The notes beneath the pieces were generated by a model. The model was given only the letters and a program-made list of their open reading frames with translations, was not told the DNA's origin and searched no databases. Below, one piece after another: positions 33,101-47,564 of a stretch of DNA of 64,000 nt. Source of the stretch: Cyclina sinensis (taxonomy: Eukaryota > Mollusca > Bivalvia > Venerida > Veneridae); assembly GCA_012932295.1 (NCBI GenBank), contig JAAONU010000123.1:6324001-6388000 (forward strand). Reading direction: 5' to 3'. Each line of letters begins with the position of its first letter. The first letter of the stretch is position 1. The position numbers and the translations under genes were made by a program.

Positions 33101-33546
33101 GACATAAAATTTTAAAACAAATATATATAAATTGCCGGTTTCAAAACAAAACATTGTCTTCTCAGACATACATGTGTCACCAGCTGTTTGGCTAGTCCAA
33201 ACACGCAAAGATCAACATGCATTTATGTGTCCCACTAGAAGAAACAATATATTAATGTTTTAAAATTGGTTTAGAGTGAACGAAATTCAATCAGTTCTAC
33301 TTTTGCACAGCAGCAGGATTAATAAAAGTACTTAACCATCAGTCGTCAATATCCAAGGAATGGAAATCCATACTGAGTTGACAATGTATAATACTGGCTC
33401 CTTCAGAAAAGGTTGCGTTTTTACTTGATAAATTATCGTGTAGACAATATCTTATTGTGTTTGGTTGCTTTGCTTTTCTATTTACTTGTTAATAGCAGAA
33501 AGTGGCTTTCTTGTCTGCCTTACATGAGTCCGTTTTTCTCTATACT

Positions 33547-34765
33547 TTAATGTATTGTTCTAGCTACATTAAAGCACAATGGTTCGTTCCCCAACACCCC
33601 TTGTTCGGCGTTTGAATTTTTAGAAACAGCATACTGACCCAGTGTGACTGTATTTATGTTCTTTATATTATGCAAAAATGTTGGATTTGTGTTGTTACCA
33701 TTTACTGTGCCGCTTTGTTGACAGAATACGTTTTCAATTACATCGCTGTTTATGCGAGCAGGCACTTTTGAAATATTTTTATTCTTAAGGGTCTGTCGAC
33801 AGAGATTTGTGAAGCCTATGATACAGGAGTTGAGATATTCTCTTGTTTGTGAGGTTAATAACTGTTTGTCCTTTTCAGCAGATGATATAATATTTTTTTT
33901 CTACAATATGCGTCTCTTAGTCGTTGAACCATTTCAAGGCAACCAACAGCTCTTTAAAGCATTCATCCTCAGTATCCATCACTGGTCTGCTGTCGCGGAA
34001 TATTTGCACAATTTTGCTCGTAGCTCGTAACAGTGAGACCAATGGTAGGATACTACGTATACAGGATACAGGTGGGCGATGACGTAGTATCCTACCTTTG
34101 GAGACAGTATCTCCGAGTGCTAAGCCATCATCTCCAGCTGACAAAGATGGTCATTTGTAAGTCGTCTATGGTAAGGGAATGAATTAGTGTCACGATCCCA
34201 CCTGAAGGCTTTTTCCCCAGTGATCCCAATGAATAAAATGGTGAAAACATAATTGTCTTGTATGGTTTACCCTCTCCGCTTTTAAGAATGCAGTTCCTTA
34301 CCCCTTTGATGCCATGCGAAAAGTCTATTACAAAATTGATTTCTGGATCAGATGGTTCCAAATGTTTGTTGTGCTAAAGTTCTGCAAACCTGATACAGTT
34401 TTCAAAAAAACTGTGCATAAAATTATGATTTATTCGGGCCCCATCCATAGACACAAATTGTACACTAAAACCATACAAATTTAAGAATTTCACAGCTTGC
34501 CAAAACAGAAAACAAATTTTTTCAGCTTTGGCTTTCGTCACTGGAAAACAGGCAAATGGGAAACGGAAGTCGTTAAGCACAAGGTAAAGAAATTGGAGCA
34601 CATATGTCAGCAGTGAACGTTGTGACTGACCTGTTAACAAACGCATATTATCCATGTGACACCAGTATCAACAAAACCAATTCTTATGTTTCCTTTGGAT
34701 TTAGTGAGACAAAGCTCTTCCTGGATGCTCATCTCGTCAAAACAAATCCGATCAAAAAATCCCCA
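33547..34765 (-). pseudogene. P-element-like transposase relic, unit 2
   Basis: Identical in layout and lesions to the relic at 26624-27842, shifted by 6923 bp. The in-frame TAG is at 34374-34376. No copy-specific change was noticed in the translated pieces. Confidence 0.72.
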
Positions 34766-34918
34766 TCAACGAACTTCTTTCTTTTTTGCTTCTTCTTTCA
34801 TTCATTGAAAAACATTCGAATTGAACCCTGCCTGCTGGTCTACCACTGCTTTGTAGTAACTTACTGTTCTGCCTAGATTAAAGAATTTATCGATATAACT
34901 CGCTTTTATATTCCAAAT

Positions 34919-34935
34919 TAATAATAATAATAATG

Positions 34936-34969
<34 letters not shown>
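34919..34969. repeat. AAT microsatellite, unit 2
   Basis: The shortest of the three allelic-like runs, four triplets shorter than in unit 1. Confidence 0.93.
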
Positions 34970-35284
34970 GAGTAATTATTTAAACGATGAATATTACATT
35001 TTCTCAAATTTTTAACTTTAATAAAATTGAAGAATAAAGATATTGGAAAGACTGATGTATTTATTTCTTAGACGTTTCAGCAAAATATGAAATACTAACC
35101 TGGTGGTAATAAGCTAAGAGAATCCTGTTGTCTCTTAGCTGCTGGTAGTTCTTTCTGCTGCGGTTCCAAAGTGACAAACAAAAGCTTATTACATTCCTAT
35201 TCCAGCGTCTTCCCTTTGGATCTCTGCTTAGATTTTGTTTTTGATTTATTAAAACATTTATCTATCTGGTAAAATATTCTTTAC

Positions 35285-36019
35285 AGCGAAAATAAACTCA
35301 ACTGGCATACAAAACAAATGAATAGTGACGAAGGATCTAATGGGGTAGGCCTAGGGAGATATACAAGTCTCTGTTTTAAGTTCATGATAGTGAGTTTTTT
35401 TTAACTCACTATCATTACAATGTTTACGTTTTTCAGGATTTTGTTGCTGATTGTAAAGAATGAGTTGATTTGCAGATTTTGAAAATATATTCAGGTCTGC
35501 AAGTATTTGAATTTGAAGTTAAAGGACTAATGCGTTTGCATGATTTATGCCTACATACTTGCAACTGACTTTCAGTGAATGCAATAGAACAAATACCATG
35601 AACTGAATTTCTTGAAAAACTATTTGTGTTCTGTATGTGTAAGTCATGTAAATTGATTTTAGTTTCCCAACATATAAGTCGATTCCCCCTTAGCATGAAA
35701 ACAAATCTTACGGACAAATTTGCTTCCCTTTAATAAGTCTCCAAACATAACATAAAGAACTTCTTTTTTCATTCAAGCATACAAAATGTGGATAAGATAC
35801 CCAACTATGAATTTCTTAAATTGTGTATTCAGAATTACCTGATGGCGATATTTTTTATTAAGAGCTGTGTTAATCGTGTATTCCCTTTTAAGCTCAGGTA
35901 TCTAAGCTTAAGAAGCATGAACTTAAAACAGAGACTTGTATATCGCCGTAGGACTACCCCATTAGATCCTTCGTCACTATTTATTTGTTTTGTATGCCAG
36001 TTGAGTTTATTTTTGCTGT
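35285..36019. repeat. Inverted repeat with ~100-bp arms, unit 2
   Basis: Same structure as in unit 1, shifted by 6911 bp, including the 13-bp T6-loop hairpin beside the left arm. Confidence 0.85.
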
Positions 36020-39000
36020 TGGATCCACTCATAATTTTCATTCAAGTGAAAAAGTTTACTACTACTTTATTTGACTTTAACCACCGTTTTTTCTTCAAAC
36101 AAGTTGACACATATCTACTGCATCCGGCAATTACGATACAAAATATTATGTAGATAATTACTTTTAGATTTGTACAATGAAATCCCCAACTTTGTGCATC
36201 ATTTCAGCAGATGGATGGATGGACGGATGGACGGAAGAACGGGCAACGCCAAAACAACATTCTTTCGCTGAAATCTTCAAAGGGGCTGCGAAAAAAACAG
36301 GAGTATTAGATCTCTGTAAGACAAGTAAAAGCCACTAGTATCAAGGGGTATGTTTAAAACGGATACTGTTCAGACAGTCTTTATAAATTACGTAAAGTTA
36401 TTACAATATACACGTCAAATTTCGAAATCGAGCTATTTTTACAACATATTTTATCCTATGAAAATAGATATGAACGTTTTTCATTAAACTGAGTGTTTAA
36501 ATTAGATAAAGTGAATCTTATTTGGCTTTTGTGAATTGTTATGGATATACAGATTATTCACCCTCCTTAAATATGTGTTACTGGACTCAGATTAGTGTCA
36601 AGCAAATAAAAGTAGCAGTAATCATCCTGACAGAAGCATTCCTAGACGAGACTTGAGGTCGGGGCATAACAACTTATATCAATCGAGTTCGAAGGCTGTT
36701 TCCTGGATTCAAACTAGTACTCGCATACAATTTTATATGACATCATATTAATCTTACATATGAATTCATTAGCTTAATGACTGTTATTCAGGATCGCCTT
36801 TCAAGAAAGACAACTCTGTAATTTATTAATTTCTATCGTAATTGATTTATCTCCCATCGAGAAAAAATATTTCAGATCTGTTCCAGATTATGTTTACTAT
36901 TCTGAATTCATTCTACAGAAAAGTGTACCTTTATCTTGATACATATATGAATCATAAATATATTACACTAGGTTATTTTCATTTTGTTTCCTAGCAGACC
37001 TCAAGTGTGCTTAGTGATATGTTTCTTGTAAGATGGCGTCGGAGGTGGATCACGATAGCACAGAATTAGTCGCGTAAGTCAAATATAAAAACTACTCAGA
37101 AAACAGCCACGAGACAGAACAGGGTATATACGTTATTATTGTGGTTTTGGAGACTATGTTGAAACATTTATTTTTCTTGACTGAATTTTAAAGTTCATGG
37201 ACAAGGCAGTAGGCCCAAATATGTGTATTTCAATGTTCTAAAAGTTCTAATAATTGAAATTTTAGAAAAAATCTTTTATAACTGTAACTTGCCTACACAG
37301 GACGGGGTCATTGTTGGTCACATCTGAATATAGCGCTTAACATTTCCAATAACTCACCTCAGTCATGAGTCAATATGCATCTCTATTATATATCCAACAG
37401 CGAGCGTTATTTCAAAAGACATACGTATCCGATTTCAAGGCAAAGATCGAGGTTACATTTGGGTGAAAGTTACAGTGTTAAAGTCGCTGTGAAGTTAAAC
37501 ACTGAAGAAAGACCAACTAAGAAAATGATGTTAATTCTCCAAAAGATATAAAGTTTACATTAGCAGAGAGTGTGATTAATAAATATTTCACTTTTTCCAT
37601 GTTGTGGTTTTAGATATCAACGATGCAATAAAAATGATCTTCTCCACGTTTTATATGTTGTTTTACACTTGCTTGAGGATTACGTCTTAAACAAAATTTT
37701 TGCCATTTAAGTCAGGCACGTATATTAACGTTGATATACGCGCTTGTTTAAGTCATAGTCTTTCAAATAGCACCCTCACAGGTAAATAACCCAGGTCTGC
37801 AGATAAATAATCTTCAAAATCGTTTTGATTTATTATATGACAAGGAAAGTAAATGAAAACAAAGTCAGACAAAACCAAGATCAATTTTCATGTGCCCGTT
37901 GCAACAGAACTTGAAAAAATTAACAACCTTTGTCTGAAATACTTTTACGACTGGTTGTAAGAATAATTGAAAAAGTGCTTACTTCCTTTGCGTTTGAATA
38001 ATAATAATTAAAAACGGTACATATATCACGTCTCCATTGTTTATATAAATACGTTTGTAGACAATTTACAAAATGTTAGCATGTAAATACACAATAAAAG
38101 TGTGTTTATAGGTAACGAATATATAAAATGTACTCAATTGCTAGTAAACACTTGTGATTTCAGCATGCTGTTATATAAGTATTTGATTAGCAGTTATATA
38201 TGTTGTATTAAAATCTATAATTGTTTTAAACACGCAGACAATTTACGATGCATGTATACTGAAATATCACCGTGTAGTCAAACAGTTATTCAATTAAAAG
38301 GTAACATTAGGTAATTTGTATACACAGTGTACACAACTTGTTGGTACATTATCCCGTTATACTATTTTTGATAAACACTAACGTATGTTGAAAAAGATAA
38401 TTGTTATTAATATTTCAATACATATGCAAACAATGTGATTATGAATCTATACATTTTTTTCATTTGGGAATAGCAATAGTTACATACAAGAATTGCTAGT
38501 CTGATATTTTATCACAGCTCGTTTACATTTATTTTAAAGGTACACTCCATGTTTAAAAAGTTAGATTATACGTTGCAAACAAGACATAAATACAGCACGG
38601 AGGAACTGCTTAACTGAAACAATTTCATTACAAAACTTTTGGTCATCAATGAGTAGTAGGGATGTATATTTAACGTTTGACTTAGCTGCACCAGATGTTA
38701 TCGAGACAGCTTAAAATTCTGGTGCGATGATGTTTGTTTCAATCATGTGAAATGGATACCATACCGACTTACATACTTTATTGGTCATATCTCGCGGGTG
38801 CTAAGCCTTGATGTCTAACCAGTAATTAAAAACATTTCTCCGTGCAAGTGATTGACTATTTATCACACACAATTTGCATGAATCAGTGTTGAGCGTTGAA
38901 AGAACATAGAGACAATGTCCAAGATAGTCTCTAAAAATTGCACCAACGCCTCAACGATAACAAATCCTGTGCTCCAACTATTGTAACCTGGTTCCGTTAA

Positions 39001-40459
39001 TTTTACTTAACTTCTGTGGATATGTATTATCAACGCAATAGTATACCTTAAATAGAAAAATGAAAAGAGACAACGAAAGCATAATAATAATGATGACTTA
39101 TCGAACATTTGTTATTGAAATAAAGAATTCAACATTTTCATCATTAATTTCAAATGTAAGCGGAACAGAATGTTAAGCTGTCTGGCCACACTAAACGTGC
39201 GTTAATACTCTGTTTTGCTAAATATTTGTACAGTCAAGCATGTCAACACAAGAACTATGATAATGAGACATAAAATAGTATTATTTATTTATTGGAGTTC
39301 AAGATGAAATATAATTTTATTTTTTCTTGATTTTTAAGTTAATTTTCTAATACTTAATAGTTTGAAATCATTGAGAAAGAAACTATGGCCACCTTGTTAG
39401 AAAATCAAGAGTTGGAACCGTGCCTATCTGAGGGTATTGTTACTCCTAGTTTGTATTGTGAAATATTCATTGAAACATCAATATGCATGGCGACTGGGTG
39501 GATACGGTCCATTGGTATGATCCTGAGACTATTACAGATGCGCTAAATGAAACTGGAACAGACTTTAATAAGTAAGTGCCGAAGCTTCACGACCTTGTTA
39601 TCATCATTTTGAAAAAATTCATTTCGACGTTGACGTCAAATTGCTATGAGAATCAATTTACAATGCCAAAACATGTTTATCCAGCTGTCTGGCCAGTCCG
39701 AAATCGAGAGGATAACATGCATTTAACATGATCATACCCTTGTAATAAGTAGAGAAAAATCTCTTTAGCTAATTTTAGATTTAACTGTTGATGAAAAAAT
39801 ATGATGTTACTTCACACTTAAGTTAAAAATTATAAAAAAAGAGGCAAACATATTTTAATTCACTGATTTATAATAACTGACGACACAAGCTGTCTAATGA
39901 TATGGCATATTGCAACGTTTATTTACATGAATTGCATCTTTCAGATGTGTGTTCAAGCCTTGGTAAAAGTGACAGTTTACTTTATTTTTTTTTATATTAA
40001 ATAAGAATACCGCGACATAAAATTTTAAAACAAATATATATAAATTGCCGGTTTCAAAACAAAACATTGTCTTCTCAGACATACATGTGTCACCAGCTGT
40101 TTGGCTAGTCCAAACACGCAAAGATCAACATGCATTTATGTGTCCCACTAGAAGAAACAATATATTAATGTTTTAAAATTGGTTTAGAGTGAACGAAATT
40201 CAATCAGTTCTACTTTTGCACAGCAGCAGGATTAATAAAAGTACTTAACCATCAGTCGTCAATATCCAAGGAATGGAAATCCATACTGAGTTGACAATGT
40301 ATAATACTGGCTCCTTCAGAAAAGGTTGCGTTTTTACTTGATAAATTATCGTGTAGACAATATCTTATTGTGTTTGGTTGCTTTGCTTTTCTATTTACTT
40401 GTTAATAGCAGAAAGTGGCTTTCTTGTCTGCCTTACATGAGTCCGTTTTTCTCTATACT

Positions 40460-41678
40460 TTAATGTATTGTTCTAGCTACATTAAAGCACAATGGTTCGT
40501 TCCCCAACACCCCTTGTTCGGCGTTTGAATTTTTAGAAACAGCATACTGACCCAGTGTGACTGTATTTATGTTCTTTATATTATGCAAAAATGTTGGATT
40601 TGTGTTGTTACCATTTACTGTGCCGCTTTGTTGACAGAATACGTTTTCAATTACATCGCTGTTTATGCGAGCAGGCACTTTTGAAATATTTTTATTCTTA
40701 AGGGTCTGTCGACAGAGATTTGTGAAGCCTATGATACAGGAGTTGAGATATTCTCTTGTTTGTGAGGTTAATAACTGTTTGTCCTTTTCAGCAGATGATA
40801 TAATATTTTTTTTCTACAATATGCGTCTCTTAGTCGTTGAACCATTTCAAGGCAACCAACAGCTCTTTAAAGCATTCATCCTCAGTATCCATCACTGGTC
40901 TGCTGTCGCGGAATATTTGCACAATTTTGCTCGTAGCTCGTAACAGTGAGACCAATGGTAGGATACTACGTATACAGGATACAGGTGGGCGATGACGTAG
41001 TATCCTACCTTTGGAGACAGTATCTCCGAGTGCTAAGCCATCATCTCCAGCTGACAAAGATGGTCATTTGTAAGTCGTCTATGGTAAGGGAATGAATTAG
41101 TGTCACGATCCCACCTGAAGGCTTTTTCCCCAGTGATCCCAATGAATAAAATGGTGAAAACATAATTGTCTTGTATGGTTTACCCTCTCCGCTTTTAAGA
41201 ATGCAGTTCCTTACCCCTTTGATGCCATGCGAAAAGTCTATTACAAAATTGATTTCTGGATCAGATGGTTCCAAATGTTTGTTGTGCTAAAGTTCTGCAA
41301 ACCTGATACAGTTTTCAAAAAAACTGTGCATAAAATTATGATTTATTCGGGCCCCATCCATAGACACAAATTGTACACTAAAACCATACAAATTTAAGAA
41401 TTTCACAGCTTGCCAAAACAGAAAACAAATTTTTTCAGCTTTGGCTTTCGTCACTGGAAAACAGGCAAATGGGAAACGGAAGTCGTTAAGCACAAGGTAA
41501 AGAAATTGGAGCACATATGTCAGCAGTGAACGTTGTGACTGACCTGTTAACAAACGCATATTATCCATGTGACACCAGTATCAACAAAACCAATTCTTAT
41601 GTTTCCTTTGGATTTAGTGAGACAAAGCTCTTCCTGGATGCTCATCTCGTCAAAACAAATCCGATCAAAAAATCCCCA
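40460..41678 (-). pseudogene. P-element-like transposase relic, unit 3
   Basis: Identical in layout and lesions to the relic in unit 1, shifted by 13836 bp. The in-frame TAG is at 41287-41289. Confidence 0.72.
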
Positions 41679-41831
41679 TCAACGAACTTCTTTCTTTTTT
41701 GCTTCTTCTTTCATTCATTGAAAAACATTCGAATTGAACCCTGCCTGCTGGTCTACCACTGCTTTGTAGTAACTTACTGTTCTGCCTAGATTAAAGAATT
41801 TATCGATATAACTCGCTTTTATATTCCAAAT

Positions 41832-41848
41832 TAATAATAATAATAATG

Positions 41849-41888
<40 letters not shown>
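41832..41888. repeat. AAT microsatellite, unit 3
   Basis: Two triplets longer than in unit 2 and two shorter than in unit 1. Confidence 0.93.
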
Positions 41889-42203
41889 GAGTAATTATTT
41901 AAACGATGAATATTACATTTTCTCAAATTTTTAACTTTAATAAAATTGAAGAATAAAGATATTGGAAAGACTGATGTATTTATTTCTTAGACGTTTCAGC
42001 AAAATATGAAATACTAACCTGGTGGTAATAAGCTAAGAGAATCCTGTTGTCTCTTAGCTGCTGGTAGTTCTTTCTGCTGCGGTTCCAAAGTGACAAACAA
42101 AAGCTTATTACATTCCTATTCCAGCGTCTTCCCTTTGGATCTCTGCTTAGATTTTGTTTTTGATTTATTAAAACATTTATCTATCTGGTAAAATATTCTT
42201 TAC

Positions 42204-42938
42204 AGCGAAAATAAACTCAACTGGCATACAAAACAAATGAATAGTGACGAAGGATCTAATGGGGTAGGCCTAGGGAGATATACAAGTCTCTGTTTTAAGT
42301 TCATGATAGTGAGTTTTTTTTAACTCACTATCATTACAATGTTTACGTTTTTCAGGATTTTGTTGCTGATTGTAAAGAATGAGTTGATTTGCAGATTTTG
42401 AAAATATATTCAGGTCTGCAAGTATTTGAATTTGAAGTTAAAGGACTAATGCGTTTGCATGATTTATGCCTACATACTTGCAACTGACTTTCAGTGAATG
42501 CAATAGAACAAATACCATGAACTGAATTTCTTGAAAAACTATTTGTGTTCTGTATGTGTAAGTCATGTAAATTGATTTTAGTTTCCCAACATATAAGTCG
42601 ATTCCCCCTTAGCATGAAAACAAATCTTACGGACAAATTTGCTTCCCTTTAATAAGTCTCCAAACATAACATAAAGAACTTCTTTTTTCATTCAAGCATA
42701 CAAAATGTGGATAAGATACCCAACTATGAATTTCTTAAATTGTGTATTCAGAATTACCTGATGGCGATATTTTTTATTAAGAGCTGTGTAAATCGTGTAT
42801 TCCCTTTTAAGCTCAGGTATCTAAGCTTAAGAAGCATGAACTTAAAACAGAGACTTGTATATCGCCGTAGGACTACCCCATTAGATCCTTCGTCACTATT
42901 TATTTGTTTTGTATGCCAGTTGAGTTTATTTTTGCTGT
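42204..42938. repeat. Inverted repeat with ~100-bp arms, unit 3
   Basis: Same structure as in unit 1, shifted by 13830 bp. One substitution was noted between the arms (near 42789). Confidence 0.85.
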
Positions 42939-44240
42939 TGGATCCACTCATAATTTTCATTCAAGTGAAAAAGTTTACTACTACTTTATTTGACTTTAAC
43001 CACCGTTTTTTCTTCAAACAAGTTGACACATATCTACTGCATCCGGCAATTACGATACAAAATATTATGTAGATAATTACTTTTAGATTTGTATTTTATG
43101 AATTCATTAGCTTAATGACTGTTATTCAGGATCGCCTTTCAAGAAAGACAACTCTGTAATTTATTAATTTCTATCGTAATTGATTTATCTCCCATCGAGA
43201 AAAAATATTTCAGATATGTTCCAGATTATGTTTGCTATTCTGAATTCATTCTACAGAAAAGTGTACCTTTATCTTGATACATATATGAATATATGAATCA
43301 TAAATATATTACACTAGGTTATTTTCATTTTGTTTCCTAGCAGACCTCAAGTGTGCTTAGTGATATGTTTCTTGTAAGATGGCGTCGGAGGTGGATCACG
43401 ATAGCACAGAATTAGTCGCGTAAGTCAAATATAAAAACTACTCAGAAAACAGCCACGAGACAGAACAGGGTATATACGTTATTATTGTGGTTTTGGAGAC
43501 TATGTTGAAACATTTATTTTTCTTGACTGAATTTTAAAGTTCATGGACAAGGCAGTAGGCCCAAATATGTGTATTTCAATGTTCTAAAAGTTCTAATAAT
43601 TGAAATTTTAGAAAAAATCTTTTATAACTGTAACTTGCCTACACAGGACGGGGTCATTGTTGGTCACATCTGAATATAGCGCTTAACATTTCCAATAACT
43701 CACCTCAGTCATGAGTCAATATGCATCTCTATTATATATCCAACAGCGAGCGTTATTTCAAAAGACATACGTATCCGATTTCAAGGCAAAGATCGAGGTT
43801 ACATTTGGGTGAAAGTTACAGTGTTAAAGTCGCTGTGAAGTTAAACACTGAAGAAAGACCAACTAAGAAAATGATGTTAATTCTCCAAAAGATATAAAGT
43901 TTACATTAGCAGAGAGTGTGATTAATAAATATTTCACTTTTTCCATGTTGTGGTTTTAGATATCAACGATGCAATAAAAATGATCTTCTCCACGTTTTAT
44001 ATGTTGTTTTACACTTGCTTGAGGATTACGTCTTAAACAAAATTTTTGCCATTTAAGTCAGGCACGTATATTAACGTTGATATACGCGCTTGTTTAAGTC
44101 ATAGTCTTTCAAATAGCACCCTCACAGGTAAATAACCCAGGTCTGCAGATAAATAATCTTCAAAATCGTTTTGATTTATTATATGACAAGGAAAGTAAAT
44201 GAAAACAAAGTCAGACAAAACCAAGATCAATTTTCATGTG

Positions 44241-45394
44241 TAAATATATAAATTTGTAGTATAAATATTTTATTAATAGAAAATAATAAGTTTCACTAGT
44301 AATTTAGAGGCCCTTAAAAGGGCCCTTAAACGGGCCGTGGAAAGGTGAAAGGTTTTCCAATGTTTAACTTGTGGGGGCTCTTCACTGGGTGGGGTAGGTG
44401 GATGGAACAAATCAGCACAGGACGTCTTGATAGAAGAAGCGATGTCTGTATCTGTGTCTGTGACTGTCCTGAAACCCTCAGGAGTTTAGAGCAATTTGTT
44501 ATTACACTATTTGGGACATTGTTTGAAGAATAACAATATGGCATGTCCATTAAGCAGAAATTAGTGTATGCCTATAAATCAATATTCCATGAAATGTCAA
44601 AGATCCATTAGTCACGTCTTATACTATGGGATTTATGCAAAATAACCTACCCAAAAGGGACCCTTGCATAGTTGTCGAAACAAAGTAATTAACACATTTT
44701 GCTGTTAACGTTGAGACGATTATCAAAATTTTTTGGCGAGTGATCTTACAAGTTGATTGAATTACTTTTGATCAGTCATACTTGTGAAAACATTATGCCA
44801 TAGTTGCTTCCAATTAGCATGTCTCAGTGATTTGTACTTAAGTAGCGTCCATACAGTTAAATACTTGATTTAATCTAATATTTATGAGGGAAAAAATCAT
44901 CCGACTTGTAAATGTGAGCATCAAAATATTAAAATCAATGTTTTGCTTTTTTTATTTTTAGTTTTTATATACTTTTTTTGTTTGTTTTATGATTTTGACA
45001 TAGTTTTTATGGCTTCTTACATATTATTTGTTCTTTGATCATTTTTTTCTCTGTTTCAAAAATTTATAGGATTAATATACTGAAAAGATATGCATTTATA
45101 TAAAAAAATAATAGTCAAAGATTTCTTACACGTATCTCAGGAGAAATTTAACACTGTAAAGAGAACGTTTTTATGAAAAAGGAAAAAGAATCTTTTGATT
45201 GGAGTTAGCTAATCAAGTCTGCCAAAAACACTGCATGAGGTAAAAATGTACAAAGCCTTTTACGATCAGTTACTAGGAAAAAACTCAAGACATTTTCACT
45301 GATATATCCTTTAATTCTATAATCTTAAATGAACTAGCCTCTGTATAAAGTTTGCAAATTGACCTCCAAATTCCATCAAAATTTCAAATTATTT
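44241..45394. other. Unique spacer between tandem array and copy B
   Basis: No gene recognised. It has a GC-rich snap-back at 44309-44337 made of alternating GGCCC/GGGCC blocks around TTAAA. Overlapping short open frames at 44326-44550 (minus) and 44345-44533 (plus) have no known relatives. Confidence 0.5.
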
Positions 45395-47456
45395 ACTTAA
45401 ACATTTCATCAATGTATATTCATAATGTTAGCTTAACTTTTTCAATTTTGTTATTTGACTTGTTTTGATCTAAATTTTAATTAAGAGTTATGTTAACCGT
45501 CCTGTTAGCTGTGTCAAGTGGCAAAGAAATAAGTGTACGTCACTTCAATGACAGGTGCACGCGACCAAGTGCCTGAAATATGGAATTTAATTTGCTACAA
45601 AAACATCTGTAAGATTAAATACCTGCGGGATTTTGTAAAATTGTTTAAATTTGATACATATTTTTCTCTCAATGAATATTAAGAGGTCAAAAAATTATGT
45701 CCATTGTCCTTCAAATGCTTAAAAAAGACGGTAATCATTTTGATAATATCACCCAAGATTTAGATATATAACTCAAAAATACTGCACTCTAACAATATAA
45801 GCACTTGTCGTTCAGGCTGTAGTATAAATATATAACATGCAAATGGATTTCATTTCTACAAAGAAATCCATTGCCATCAACACGATATGCCACTAAATTT
45901 CATTTGGCGGGTAAATGTTTACTAATTGAAATGTAAAAAAGTCACGTATTTTTTCATATGAAATTCTAAGTTTTTATACTCATACAGAAAGTAAGTGTAA
46001 ATATATGAAATAAACTTTTTATTTTAATGTTTTATCAGTGTATGAAATACATCGGGTCTATTCAAATTGGTTGAAGTCCCAATGTGCAGTTAATTTCTTA
46101 AAATGTTCATTATTCAGGCCCTCTTTCCCCATTGAAGTAATAACCATGTGCTTAGATTAGTTTAAACTTTATTTGAAACATTAATAAACAGAAAATAAAA
46201 GGAAATTGAAGGAAAACTGAACGAAAAAAGAAGTATTATCAGCTTATATATTTACATGTTTTTTCCATGTGCCCTAGACATGAAGGATATTGTCTGAGTA
46301 TTATTATTCAATACTGTGAAGCGTGAAGGATCCAACACAGGAAGACCTCCAACTCGGTCGATTTATTGTACTTCAAATCTCTCTCTAGACGTCATCATCT
46401 CAGATTAAACCGAGTGAGAAAAAAACGTAAGAAAAAAAAACCTTTTCATTACTAGTACTCTTTCGCAGTTTGGTGGACCGGAACATGTCTGATTAAGCTG
46501 TCTTTACTCTAGAGGAATCCTCGACCTCCTACTCGGGACAGCTTGAACCGGAAGCGAATGCTCTAACAACTGTTTCTATCTAGGCCCACTTCAATTTCGT
46601 TTTAGACATATTTTTTAGGTACTATTCAAGTCGTTTCTTCTGAGAAAACGTCATTCGAAGAAAACTTGAATGGACAGACGGAAGGTGGACAGTGAGGACA
46701 TTAACATACAATGCATAGATAAACAAAAAAATAAAATGAAATATAATATTTACAATTAACTTTATTGCTTATAAATTAAATACAAGTAAAATGAAACTCA
46801 GAGAACCAAACAATTCTTCATGTCGACTTTTCGTTTCTTGACTGTCCTTGTGGCAGACTGTTACTGAAAAAGATAAAGAAACAATCTCAGAATTAGTGTA
46901 TCATTTAGTGTATTCATTCATTCATTCATTTATTCATTCTCTGTTTCATTTCACTTTATTTTAAAAAATGAATACAACAGCAGCAACACAACAACAACAA
47001 CAACGACAGCAGCATCACCACAACAACAACGGTTGGTATTTGTTACATTTCTGTTTGTGTTTTTTTTCCGTTGATAATAAAATTAGTTTTAATCGTATTT
47101 CTGTTATCATTTCTTTTCTTAATTGAACATAAATTTGCTACAAAAATCCATGAAGTCATCATTATAGCCTTGCATTTATGTTTGCTATTGTTATCAATGT
47201 TGACCAGCTGCAGCCAAAATCACTTTCAAAACTTAAGAAGTCAACAAATGACACAATGGTTAGCAAATATATCTAAGGTATTAGACCCATAGCAAACTTT
47301 TTTCAATCCCCCGTCAATTGAGCTTTTTTTAAAGAAACATACTATCTTATGGCAAAATATAGGGATTATAAGACATTTTACCATAAACTTTCCAAGTTAT
47401 AACAAGTATAACTTCAAACCTCACCAGGCTTGAAGGGTCTATAACGTAAAGGGGAA

Positions 47457-47564
47457 TCACACTTAGTCTAGTCTTTCTTAGTCTGAACATTACCACATTT
47501 AGTCTAGTCTTTCGTAGTCTGAACATTACCACATTTAGTCTAGACTTTCGTAGTCTGAACATTA
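47457..47564. repeat. 36-bp tandem repeat, three units, copy B only
   Basis: Three units of CACATTTAGTCTAGTC...GTCTGAACATTAC in direct order with few differences, lying inside the B-only insertion of about 575 bp. Nothing equivalent exists in copy A. Confidence 0.88.

Larger units (their letters stand above)
30981..37892 (+). repeat. Tandem array unit 2 (6912 bp)
   Basis: A direct copy of unit 1 with the same ends. The junction with units 1 and 3 is exact: CATG then TGCCCGTT. Confidence 0.95.
37893..44240 (+). repeat. Tandem array unit 3 (6348 bp, internal deletion)
   Basis: A direct copy lacking about 580 bp. Sequence equivalent to 29264-29847 of unit 1 is replaced by TTTT at about 43094-43097. 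It also has an 8-bp duplication (ATATGAAT) near 43290, an extra base near 39994 and a few substitutions in its right part. It ends at the same base as the other units, with a shared TG at the junction to the right flank. Confidence 0.94.

Noticed and set aside
44326..44550. Overlapping plus and minus open frames beside the GC-rich snap-back
   Set aside because: They overlap on opposite strands, have no relatives, and no copy is available to test conservation.
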